This document shows positions 13,029 to 24,700 of a stretch of 64,000 nt of DNA, one piece after another. The stretch comes from Onthophagus taurus (Eukaryota > Arthropoda > Insecta > Coleoptera > Scarabaeidae), in the NCBI RefSeq assembly GCF_036711975.1, contig NC_091966.1, positions 5,649,501-5,713,500 of the forward strand, read 5' to 3'. A program made the translations under genes and the position numbers. The notes under the pieces were generated by a model. It was not told where the DNA came from, did no database searches, and saw only the letters and a program-made list of their open reading frames with translations. Positions within the stretch are counted from its first letter, which is position 1. Every line of letters begins with the position of its first letter.

Positions 13029-14720
13029 GTCCGTTGAGTAAATATCGTAAATATACTGTATAAGGTTATCCAACTCCATCCGCTGTTGTTATGAACGTAT
13101 CCCCCCGCAAAGGCCTTGCTGTAACGTCATTGGAAGAATTGACATTTCTATGTTTTTATTTATACAGTGTATTTTACTTAAGAAGCAATATACAATAATA
13201 TTTAAAAAATAAAATTAAAGTATAAAGTGAAATATTAACGATTATAATTTTATTATTGTTAGGTTATCCAACTTGACTCGGTTACCATGGTAATTAAGAT
13301 CCAATTAATGCAGGTGCTTGTCAAAACTGAAATTGAATTTAAGTTCTTTTAAGAAAAAAGTCTTATTTAATTGTTTTAAAAGGTTGTATTTAACTCAAAA
13401 TTGTTTTATCTAGGGTATTATAAACAAGGTAAGCGGATTAAATCAAAAAAAGATTTCTTTTAATTTATTTCTCTTAATTAGAATCGATTTAAATTAACTA
13501 CAATTTACGAATTTGTTATGACTGCGAGATAATCGTAAAGAATTCGAATTGTTTTAAAATTAATAAAAATTAGGTTTGATAAAAAAATCGGAATAAAATT
13601 TTATTATTTTAAGGTTATCCAACTTGACTCGGTTACCATGGTGACCGAGTGATCCAAATATTGCAGTTGCTTGTCAAAATTGACGTTGAATTTAAGTTTT
13701 TTTTTATGAAAAACACATAATTAATTGGATTTAAAGGTTGTATTTAATTCAAAATGGGTAAATGGATGAAATTATAAGCAAGGTAAGTGGATTAAATCAA
13801 AAAAAAAATATTTTTAGATCAATTAATGTGTGCAAGAATTTAGGGTTAAATAACAATTAAACCTAGAACTAGAAAGTTTTAGGTTTAGCCGGGCGTCTTA
13901 GACAAGAACTTAGAAAAGTCTGAAGATGCACGGCTAAACCCGAATATAGAACTAACACAAGAACTAGAAACGGTCGGGTTTAGTCGTAAAAAAAACTTTC
14001 AGTTGTCAATGTCAACTTTAATTTTATTATATTCGTAATCTTCATAAAATAACCTTTAAAGTGAGTCCAAACGCACTTATCTCTTGACGCATTTATCTCA
14101 AAAAACCAAAAAGTTTGAACTTCCAACTTTTAATTTTGACATATTTGTCAACTTCATAAAAATTCATTTAAAATGAGTCCAAACTCGACATATTTAACTA
14201 ATACAATCACTTCCGGTTTGAAACGGCAACGTCAATTTTGACATATTTGTCATCTTCATTAAAAAACCTTTAAAACGAGTCCAAAGATGACGCACTTACC
14301 TCAAAAACCAAAAAAGTTTGAATAAAAACCGTTAAACCCGAAGTTAGCAACAATGAAGATAATTTAATTTTTAAATATTAATACCAACCTTAATTTTTGA
14401 TTACAAATATTAAAACATTTTATAAAAATTAAGAATATGTCAAAATGACATTGACATTTCAAATCGGAAGTTGCTGATATCTCGAGTAATATTGGAATTA
14501 AACGTTTCATGTTTGGGCTTTTTTTAAAGGATTTTTCACGACGATTACAAATATGTCAAAATTGACGTTGACATTTATAACCGAAAGTTGACCATAACTT
14601 TATTAATATTGTAGATAAATATGTCGTGTTTGTACTCATTTTAAAGGATTTTTAATGAAGATTACAAATATGTCAAAATTGAGGTTGACATTTTAAATCC
14701 TAAGTTAGTTATGAAACGTG
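13029..14720 (-). mobile_element. Nonautonomous element, right copy (inverted)
   Basis: On the + strand it begins with AAGGTCCGTTGAGTA, the same terminal word that opens the left copy at 9590. The interior is then the reverse complement of the left copy: TTATGAACGTATCCCCCC, TCCAACTTGACTCGGTTACC, the hexamer/hairpin block at 13853-13990, and TTTGACATATTTGT repeats down to 14700. It is longer than the left copy partly because a ~350-bp unit is tandemly repeated (13262 and 13612). The terminal repeat at 14720 is missing. It carries no transposase. Confidence 0.7.
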
Positions 14721-14954
14721 TAATTAATTTAAAAATAAAAATAAAGCAACTTGAAATAAGAAGAATTTTTCCCTTTAAGAATTTTTAGAAACAGACTCTG
14801 AGACAAAGAAAAAACATTGCAACTTATTTTATTGTAAACATAAAAAGGTAATCCGAAGCTGCTTGTATAAACAATTAGCAAATTAGTTGTAATTTGAAAA
14901 TTTATAAAATTTAAATTTGTTGTGATATACTTCAACAATTTTAATATTATAAAC

Positions 14955-15050
14955 ATTTCGGAAAAATTTTATTAGAAAGATCGCTTCAGAATAATGTATC
15001 CTACAACCGTATAATGCTCTGATGCGGAAGATACGGGACACCTGTATATG
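14955..15050 (-). mobile_element. Terminal fragment of the DUF4817-type mariner family
   Basis: About 90 bp here, including GATCGCTTCAGAATAATG and TGATGCGGAAGATACGGG, are the reverse complement of the start of the transposon at 21259. The end reads GGGACACCTGTAT, matching that element's TACAGGATGTCC start. No coding sequence remains. It is a solo end or a MITE of the same family. Confidence 0.65.
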
Positions 15051-15351
15051 CTCCTCAATAACATTTAAGAATGTAATCTAAAAGCTAATTTTAATTCCTT
15101 ATAAATACTTCTCAATATTTATTTTACATTTATTTTGTTCTAAATCTGATGAAATTATAAATAAATTTAATTTTATTAAATTTTTACCTTTTATTTGTTC
15201 GTTTTATTAGAACGTACCCCAACTTTACCAACCGTTTTGACATTTTTGACAGTTGACACATTTTCGTTTCCGATCTGATCTAAAGGTGGTCGACTTTTTA
15301 AAAACCAACACCATAAAAAGAAGGTGTATCGGTGTTACGTAAACTGCAACA

Positions 15352-17026
15352 ATGGCATCAACCCTATCGAAAGCCCCGATTTTGCGTGCGACCGCTGTAA
15401 GTACTTTAAAATTTTTAATTGAACACTCAATGGCCGACCGATTACATAAACCTTTTCATCTATCTTTTAAAATCTGGATTAATTTTTCACCTATAATCTT
15501 ATTATATTTTATTTTAGGTACGTTCGTATTCGTGTCAAGCGGTCCCAATCGGTGGAACGACCACATATAAAGTCGAAAACAGCACCTTGCAGAATAAACT
15601 TGTTGTGTGCTCTGCAGAAAATGATTCCCCACTATCAAGAGTTTCGATTGTTTTCAGGTTTGATTAGAATAATTTTACTTTTTAATAGGATATTTAATAG
15701 AAATGTTATTTTAGAGCTGGGTCAAGATACGAAGGAGCTGATAATTTGGGTGTTAGTCATATGTTACGTATGACTGCCGGCCAATCTACTAGGAATTGGT
15801 CAAACTTTGCCATCGCCAGACGTGTAGCTCAATCTGGAGCTACTTTAAGTTGCACCGCAGATCGTGAAGTTGTTGCTTATACTTTAGAGGGAACTCGTGC
15901 TGCTGTTGCTGAATGTCTTCCTTATTTAACATCTGTTGCAACTGAACAATTATTCCAACCATGGGAAATTTCTGATCAAGAAAAACGTGTTAGATTAGAA
16001 TTAGCAACCAGACCACCACAAGTAAAAAAACTCAATTTTTTTTGTAATTTATTTCTAATTTTATTTTTATGAATTTAGTTACGTTGCATTGATTTATTGC
16101 ATAAAGCGGCTTACAGAAAAACTTTGGGTAATTCCCTCTTTATTGCCAAATACAAAATTGGAAAGATTGGCTCAGAAACCCTTCAACATTACGTTCGCCA
16201 AAACTTTACTCCAACTCGCGGTGCTGTTGTTGGTTTGGGAATTGACCACTCCAAGTTGGAACAAATTGGGCAATGTTTAAAAATCGAATCTTGCAAAGAT
16301 GAGGCATCTCCTGCTAAGTATGCAGCTGGAGAAATTAGGTCTGATAAAGGTGGAGATATGGCTTATGTGGCGATTGCTAGTCAAAGCGCCGGAATTTGCC
16401 AGATTAAAGAAGCTTTGGCGTTTGGCGTTTTGCAAAGAGCTTTGGGAAGTGGTCCTAGTACAAAATATGGAATGGAAAGTGCCAGTTTGTTGAGGAAAGC
16501 TATTGGAGATATCCGCGATCCACACTCAGTTTCAGCTATTAATTATACTTATTCAGATTCTGGTCTTTTTGGGGTTTTGGCTGCTATGCCAGCTAAAATT
16601 GCTGGGCAAATTACTACTAGTGTTGTTAAAACATTAAAATCTCTTAAAGTTTCTGATGCTGATGTTAATAGAGGTAAAAAATAATTAATAATGTTAATAA
16701 AAAAGTATATTTTTTTATTTATTAGGAAAGAATCAGTACATTACTGATATTTTAACTAGTAATGAATGTGGAAGAAATGCCATTGAACGTATGGGAAGGG
16801 AAGCTGCTTTAACTGGAACCGGTCAATCACCTTGTGAAATAATCGCGGAGATTCAAAGCGTTTCTGCAAGCGATGTTCAAGCGGTTTGTTTAAAACAATT
16901 GTGTTCTCTAATTATATATTAAATTTTATGTCTTATTTTTAGGCTGCCCAAAAAATATCGTCTGGAAAATTGACGATTGCAGCTGTGGGTAATTTACATT
17001 GCGTTCCCTTCAAAGACGAACTGTAA
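15352..17026 (+). CDS. UQCRC2: Cytochrome b-c1 complex subunit 2, mitochondrial (core protein 2)
   Basis: Matrix-facing core subunit of respiratory complex III, a catalytically inactive relative of the mitochondrial processing peptidase (M16 family). Exons: 15352-15396, 15518-15657, 15715-16021, 16079-16673, 16726-16883, 16943-17026, giving 442 residues (human 453, Drosophila about 440). Residues 1-20 are Ser/Ala/Arg-rich with no acidic residues, as in a mitochondrial presequence. The following conserved blocks include GSRYEGADNLGVSHMLR, where the active peptidase zinc motif HxxEH is replaced, as expected for core 2, then GLGIDHSKLEQIG and SAINYTYSDSGLFG. The C-terminus is AAVGNLHCVPFKDEL. 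The start context is CAACATGG. Introns are 52-121 bp. Polyadenylation signals lie near 17060 and 17210. The gene is intact. Confidence 0.97.
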
Positions 17027-17029
17027 ACG

Positions 17030-17420
17030 TTAATTTAAATTAAATTAAAACAATTTTAATAAATGTAATTGAGAAGGAGGAAAAATCGCTTTGATCGATT
17101 AAGGTGATTTTTAGAGGAGGTTCCTCCAAAGTAAAGAATATGTTGTAATAATTGTTAAATAACAGTGTATTTAACTTTTATTTTAGTTCTTTTATAAACT
17201 CCAAATACCTAAATAAATGTTTCTTTTTTTGTTTTTATGTGATTTGGTAATGTTTTAATCCCCAAATGAATTTTTTCAAAATTTAGGATAAACAATGTCA
17301 TAAAACTTTATTTAATTCATCTAAATGGGGCGGACTGAGTCTGCAGTTGTCAATTTTGCAACTTATGGTGTTAATTAGAAGTTATTAAACTTAAAATTTG
17401 TTATTTACTTTTTGTATTAC
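17030..17420. other. UQCRC2 3' flank
   Basis: AT-rich, with AATAAA words near 17060 and 17210 that could end the UQCRC2 transcript. No other feature is seen. Confidence 0.45.
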
Positions 17421-17830
17421 ATTCACATAACCCATTTGCTTCATAACCTCAGATTATTGCAGAACAAGTAATGCTGGAACCAACAAGGAGACGAATCAAT
17501 CTTCAACATATCACTCAAATATGTTATGAGAAGAACTGGGGTCGATCTGGACGCTACCTTGATGAACAAATCTGTACCAGTGGTGGGATATGCAAACAAT
17601 CTTAAAATCCTTGACAGATTAATGCAGGTGGTCAAGGAAACCTTTGGAAACTTCGAAACCACCAGTAGTGAGGTTGGACTAAGGATCAACGAGGGCAAAA
17701 CTTAACCCTTGACACAGAGCAGGAAACGGAGATACGGGAAGAGCGTCACAATCGGGGATTACAACTTCAACTACCTGGGCAGCAACATAAATACGCAAAA
17801 CGATGAGACTAATAAAAATAATAATACACC
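17420..17830 (+). pseudogene. Non-LTR retrotransposon reverse-transcriptase fragment
   Basis: The + strand reads VMRRTGVDLDATLMNKS, then VVGYANNLKILDR and VGLRINEGKT, a stop, then IGDYNFNYLGSNINTQ. This is the palm region and following thumb of an insect LINE reverse transcriptase, with the catalytic YADD changed to YANN and an internal stop. It is 5' and 3' truncated. It lies between UQCRC2 and Pdk1 in the same orientation. Dead copy; clade not certain. Confidence 0.8.
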
Positions 17831-18790
17831 CAGTGTTTACAAATCACATATTCGTTTCCAAATTGAGAGAAAAGTCAACGACTCAGCACAAATTAATGAT
17901 ATGGAATACTGATGTCCAAGGTGGTATAAGAATTGATAATGAAAATTATAAATTTCTTAATTGAAACATCAAAAGTAATGAGACATTTTTTCATTTTTTG
18001 CTATAATTAAATAATTTAAAATGATCTTGAGATCTAACAAAAATTGAAATTTATCATATCTTGTAGATAATGCTTCACGGGTTGCGTTCCATTTCAATAT
18101 TAAAAGTTATCGGTAAAATAGATTTCTTTATTTATAATGACATTGACAGTAGATTTCTGTCAAAAACTGTATGTACACAATTCTGTTATAAAAAGTTTAA
18201 ACGCTTTAAAAATAAATAACTTAATGTTAAACAATTAGTTGTTTACAACGCGATAATTATTTAATGAAATGTTTTTGTCAAAATGCTCCTTTTTTCCTGA
18301 CAAGAAATCTAAATGTCAAACGGTATTTTACGGTTAGTGCATTCTCCGGTGTCAAAGTCCGCCTTGTATACCTTTGTAGTGTTTTGTAAATAATACATTT
18401 AGTAGAGAGGGTTAAAGATAAGGCGAATGACACCTGTGACAAGCGAAAACTGCGGCGGTCCGGTTATTACGTGTATGCGAGTCAATTAAGGAATTTCGTA
18501 CGTCATCCGACCGTCGCAGCTTATCTTACTATCTACACACGAAGTCCGGGAAATTACTTATTTATTCCTCGGCGTGACGTTGTCGATAAAGGATGACGTT
18601 CATTGGAAAACCGTGACGATCGGCATTTTATAACAGGTAACAAACCGGATGGGGACATCTATACATTTCTAGTGCACTACTAACACCGGGTTGAGGGAGT
18701 AAATTTGAACGACACACTTTTAAAACAGGTGAATTGGATGTTATGTGAAACCCATTGATTGTATGCATTTTGACATACCAAATATCCACG
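17830..18790. promoter_or_regulatory. Spacer and probable Pdk1 promoter/leader
   Basis: 17830-18300 is AT-rich without recognised features. From about 18340 the sequence becomes CpG-richer (TTATTACGTGTATGCGAG and similar) up to the Pdk1 start, consistent with a promoter and 5' untranslated leader. The transcription start cannot be placed from sequence alone. Confidence 0.4.
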
Positions 18791-18793
18791 AGG

Positions 18794-21700
18794 ATGGAAC
18801 CTACCTCTGGAGATAGCGGCAGGAAAAAGTCCACCGAGGATTTCATTTTTGGGAAAGCTATCGGAGAAGGAAGTTTTAGTACCGTTTATTTAGCTAAAGA
18901 TATCCATACAAATAAAGAATATGCAAGTAAGTGTAGTAAGTAGGGTTGCTAACATGGTTATTTTCACCCAGAGATTCTGGGTTTTCAACTATATATTATA
19001 AACTAAACTATTTATCCCTTACTGTAATTAAATTTTATACCTAAGTTGAAATGAAAAGGTAAGAATTTAATTTTTTAATAACTATCATCATTAATTATAA
19101 TTTTTATTATTTTATACATTTATTTTTATTAAATAGAGCTTTAAGAATGTTATAAACTCCAAAGAAAAAGAAGTATTTTGTTTCCTTCAATGACGAATGA
19201 TTAAAGCACAATTAATATAAAAATTGGTTGCAACAGGAAAATGAACTTAAAGGAGGTGTAAGTTATGTGGAACTACATTCATTATTAAACACAATGGAGA
19301 AAAGGCAGTAAAGGCACACCAAAACAAAAGTGGAGAATAATTTGGGTCATATGGCTTTTAAAAGAATTGAAAAACAATCAAGAAATGAGATATTTTTCAA
19401 TATCCTCAGATGCCTCCAACAGAGGAAATCTTAAGTTATTTCCCCTTGTAGTATTTTGTTCCTCAAGAGGGAATAAAACACTCATGTTATTATATTTAGT
19501 TATTGCTCGGTTGCCTCCTGAAAGAGCGTCAATTTTTTATGATGTGATAAATAATCCACCAGAGAGATTTGTATTCTTTTTTGAAAGGATTTTTGTTGGA
19601 AAGACTTTCCCTTTCAGAAGAGAAACGTCTCGATAATCTCCTGTCTGGTACTCAATTGGGTGACCAACGCCCATCTGACTACTACAGGGGCATGTTATCA
19701 ACAGGCTCCATAATGGTAAGTCAGAGTTTGTTATTCAAACTCTGGCAAAGAAATAAAACGAAAAAACTTCTTAACTTGCTATATTTAATAAATTTGTAGT
19801 CAAACTAGTTTCGGGGCCTAGCCCCATCCTCAGTGACAATGTCAATAGAAGACTAATATTGTAAACTGAAGATCATCAAAAAGGCGGCAATTGAAAGCAT
19901 GTATAAAGCTGAAGGCGATATAATGCGTTGTTAAACGTGTACAGCAAAACGATTAAAATGGCGACAGCAAAAAAAAAACGTCATTTTAAACGCTTGTTGA
20001 AAAATAATCAAAAACCATGTTGATCCTTTAAGAGACGTGAAGAAACGTTTCTTCACGTTTTTGATTATTTTTCAACAACCGTTTAAAATGACGTGCTTTT
20101 TTTTTGCTGTCGCCATTTTTAAGTTTTATTTTTTAAATAATTCACTTGCAACATGGATCTACACTCTAACTCTGGCAAAGAAGGCTACCACGAACTATTT
20201 CGGTTGCTTTACTTGGCTCAAGCAAGGAGGAAGTCAATGACCTCTTAGAAATTGCTGATAAAATTTGGGAATCATTATCTTCTAACCTCTCATCCCCTTT
20301 GTCTATTGCTGAAGTAGGATCCAAATCGCTCATAAACAATCCATCAACATCGTCATTTTCAAGTTTTGCTATAAACAATAATTCAGAAATTCTTAAGACA
20401 TTGCATGATTCTCTAATTCTTGTCAGCTTCTATTAGAGCCCACTTAAGTTATTTCCCCTTGTAGTATTTTGTTCCTGAGGAGGGAATAAAACACTGATGT
20501 TATTATATTTAGTTATTGCTCAGTTGCCTCCTGAAAGAGCGTCAATTATTTATGATGCGATAAATAATTCACCAGAGATTTATATTCCTTTTTGAAAGGA
20601 TTTTTGTTGGAAAGACTTTCCCTTTCAGAAGAGAAACGTCTCGATAATCTCCATATGGAAAGAGTTATACATGAAAAATACTTGGATTTTCATGACACCG
20701 AAACCAGGAAGGTCGCTATAATATGTTCTGGTACACAAGAAGAACAAAACAAATTATATTAGCATCCAAGAAAGACAACAGTATTACCATAACAGCCAAT
20801 TTCAATCACCCCATCGTACTTTCAACGAATATCTAAGTAAAAAGACCATGGGTCATTCCAAAACTATCTGAAGAAAAAGTCATCAAAGCTGGAGTTGAAG
20901 TTTCTTAGCTTATGGCCATAAAAGAATTAGTAAATGAGGAGATACGAAACGTTAATTGGCATCATGTGAAACACCATTCGGCCGTTGATTAGCACCCTTA
21001 CAACTCTACCAATCGTCATTATTGTTGTCATCACATGGGGACTCATGTTTAATCAATAGTGTAAGGTCAAATGTCTCTATTTTATAGTTTAAAAATTGTT
21101 TTTTGTTATATTTTATAAATAATTTATACAGTGTGTTAATTAATTGTCGTACTCGACGTCATCATTGCAAGTATGCAACACAATACGCGATTTGCTTATT
21201 GTAATACCAACACTGTGATATTGGTTGCATACTTGCAATGATGGCGTAAATATATATACAGGATGTCCGGTATCTTCCGCATCAGAGCATTATACGGTTG
21301 TAGGATACATTATTCTGAAGCGATCTTTCTAATAAATTTCAATAGATTCAACACGGGAAGAGAAATAAATTTTTTCGGTGAATCAAAGTCGTCCGCTATT
21401 GGACAATACCGAATTTAAACAGTTCCTGTGCGGTTATTATAAACAGTTGGAAAAAATTTTATTAGAAAGATAAATTGGTTGAATTGTTTTAAAATGTAAC
21501 AGGTAAAACTAAATTTGCATAAAAACGACTTGGCAACAAATTCTGAATTCATTCCATCGTTTTACATTAAGGCAAAGTGTTTAAAGTAACTCTTTAAATC
21601 ATGGATACTCTAAGTGTGGCAGAAAAAGTCGAAATGATTTTTATTTATGGAGAAAGACGTATTCCTGAACGAAATTCGTCTTCGAGAAGCCTCTTTTACA

Positions 21701-24700
21701 GAGTTGTGAATGATTTCACCGACACTGGAAATGTGGAATCAAGAAAAAGAACTCAGCGAGCAACTGTAACTATGGAAAAAAAGGAAATTGCGGTATTAGC
21801 TAGCGTTGAGGCAATTCCTCAAGTTAGCACTCGAGGACTTGCAATTTACGCCGGAAGACCAGCATTTTAAGAATATTAAAGCACAACAAGTATCACCCAT
21901 ACCACATTTCATTGCATCAACAGCTTTATGGAGGCGATTTTCAAAATCGATTAATATTTTGTCAATGGGCACAAGAACGAATGCGGTTGGACGTCAATTT
22001 CTTTGGTAACGTGCTATTCTCGGATGAGTCTGCTTTTACAAATAAAGGACAAGTCAATAGACATAACATGCACTATTGGAGCGTTGAAAATCCGAGATGG
22101 TTGCGTGAAGTAAAACATCAACGACATATCCGACATACATGGTATGCTGAATGGGGAGAAGTCCGAAATTTTTTAGATGACGTCTTACCAACGTTACTTG
22201 TAGATTTGAGCAGTGAAGAAAGACAAAATATGTGGCTGCAAAATTATGGGTTTCACATATTGCACGTGAAGCTTTAAATCGGGATTATGCTGGGCGATGG
22301 ATTGGAAAGAGAAGTCCAATTTCCTGGCCTGCCAGATCACCTGATTTGATCTCTTGATTTTTTTGTGGGGCGTCCTTATGGATAATGTTTATCGCGAAGT
22401 ACCGACTACGCCAGAAAACATGAAAGAGCGGATAAGAAATGCATGCAGAAATAGTAGCCAAAAAAACCTTTTAAGATGTAAAGAAAGTTTTAGTAGAAGG
22501 GTTAATAAATGTATTGAAGTGGGTGGGGAAATATTTGAACATTTATTATAAATTTTGTATTTATTGTTGATTAATAGTATAGTTTAATCATTTTTTATAC
22601 ATAAACAATATTTAAAACTATTTGGATTAAAAAAATTATTTAGATTTTGTCTACAAAAGATGTTTCGCCGTCGAACTGGCAAAACCACACGATAATTTTT
22701 TTTTTATTTTAATTATTTCACTTTTGTTGGAAGTGAAGGTAATTTATTTATACTTTAACGATGTTATTCTTTATTTATCTTTCTACATGTTTCGAGGAAC
22801 TAGCCCTCATCTTCAGGAAGAAATCGTCGGATGTAAGAATATAATGTCATAATCAAATCTGTTGGTTGTTTTATGTGATGTATATGGATTATCAAATATT
22901 ATTTCTAAATTACCCCTCGTTCAATGTGGTGTGTTTATTTTGCGGTTGTGAGTTGGATTTTACTTCTATCCATAGATTCAAATTTTGCAATCAAAAACAT
23001 AGGGTACCATTTAAAAAATTGATCATGACCTTCATATGATCTTGAAAATAAGGTCAAGGTCAAAAAATGTTGTCGTCATATGATTTCTCCCTTCGCACAT
23101 AACTTTTATTTTGTTCGTTTTTATGTAAAATGACCCGTTTTCGGGATAAACGCTTGCCTCACGTTAAATGGACCAGCCTGTAGTTTAAAAATTGGTTTTT
23201 CTTATATTTTATAAATAGTTTATATATACGTATAGTAAATTTTATGGCATTTTTTTTCTCTGGGTTTGTTTTATTTTTGTAAGTATTTTCTCCGATTCTC
23301 CAATTTAACCATGTTGGTAACCCTAAGTAATACTTAAGTGTACTTAAGGTAATGGATTATAAAAATAATATATATCTTTTCAGTTAAAGTATTGGAGAAA
23401 CGTCACATCATACGAGAGAAAAAAATGGAATACGTAATGCGTGAAAAAAATGCTTTACAAATAATATCGGGAAAAAGTCCATTTTTTGTCAGCCTGTATT
23501 GTACATTTCAAGACACTAATCGTCTCTACTTTGTATTAACATACGCTAAAAACGGAGAACTATTAACGAAAATTAATCAATTAAAAAAATTCGATGTAAC
23601 AACCGCGACCTATTACACAGCGGAAATCGTTTTAGCCTTAGAAACATTACATTCAAAAGGTGTGATACATAGAGATTTAAAGCCTGAGAATATCCTTTTC
23701 GATGAAAATTGGAATATTTTAATAACAGACTTTGGTAGTGCAAAAATCCTCAAAGAAAACGATAAAAACGAAGATGAGAATCAAGTGAGAAAAAGAAAAA
23801 ATAGTTTTGTTGGAACAGCACAATACGTTAGTCCCGAATTATTATCAGATACCGAAGTTTGTTTTGCTTCCGATTTATGGGCCATGGCTTGTATATTGTT
23901 TCAAATGTTATCTGGTGAAGCTCCGTTTCGCGCTGGTAGCGAATATTTAATATTTCAAAAAATTATAAAATTGGAATACGAGTTTCCCGAGGGATTCGAT
24001 AAAATATCCAAAGATTTTATTGAAAAAATTTTAATTTTACAACCATCGAAACGGTTGGGTGCAAACGATTCCATTCCATATACGAGTATTCGTAATCACG
24101 AACTTTTTAAAGAATTAAATTTTGACCAATTAGGCCCACCGCCGAAAATGGTTAAAGACGATTTACATCCCACCGCAACGGAAACATCATCAATACCCGA
24201 AAATATGGAACCCGGATTTAATGAAATGAAAGCAACCAGGTTACAATTTGAAATGGCTTGTCCGATAAAACCGAGCTTAAGAAAGAAATCGGAAGCGAAC
24301 AAAAACATAGCTAATTTAATGCCGGAAGAAATCGAAAGGCGACTTGAAATTCAAAGGAAAGATAAATGGCATCAATTCGTCGAAGGAAATTTAATCATAA
24401 AACAAGGATTATTGGATAAAAGAAAAGGGTTATTTCCAAGGCGAAGAATGTTTCTTTTAACTTTAGGGCCTCATTTGTATTATGTCGATCCTAGTGCGAT
24501 GGTCCTGAAAGGTGAAATACCTTGGAGTGAAACTATATGGACTGAAGTAAAAAATTTCAAAATATTTTTGATACACACGGTAATTATTTTTAATTCAAAT
24601 TTGATTTTATTTTAATCTAATTACTTATTTTAGCCGAATCGAACGTATTATCTTGAAGATCCAGAAGGGTATGCTCTGGAATGGTGTAAAGTAATTGAAG

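Larger units (their letters stand above)
19360..20660 (+). pseudogene. LTR-retrotransposon gag-like relic, interrupted and partly duplicated
   Basis: Frames on the + strand give [15 protein letters not shown], then [17 protein letters not shown] and [14 protein letters not shown] and FKLWQR. After an insertion (19753-20167) the frame resumes with [22 protein letters not shown]. This is the pattern of Ty3/gypsy (Mag-like) insect gag. Segment 19430-19642 recurs at 20442-20651, so about 1.0 kb was partly duplicated. Frameshifts are frequent and no intact frame remains. Confidence 0.7.
18943..23323. mobile_element. Composite insertion filling Pdk1 intron 1
   Basis: The left end GGGTTGCTAACATGGTTA (18943) and the right end, whose reverse complement is GGGTTACCAACATGGTTAA (ending 23323), form an imperfect terminal inverted repeat. 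They are flanked by the direct repeat TAAGTA (18937-18942 and 23324-23329), a likely 6-bp target duplication. Removing the insertion and one repeat leaves an intron of about 70 bp, like the others nearby. The interior holds a gag-like relic, a Penelope-related insertion, a possible env-like tail and a mariner-type element. The class of the outer element is unknown. Confidence 0.6.

Noticed and set aside
20990..21060. Confident call of a retroviral-type envelope
   Set aside because: Only one hydrophobic stretch before a stop, with broken frames upstream and no pol region. Left as a weak possibility.
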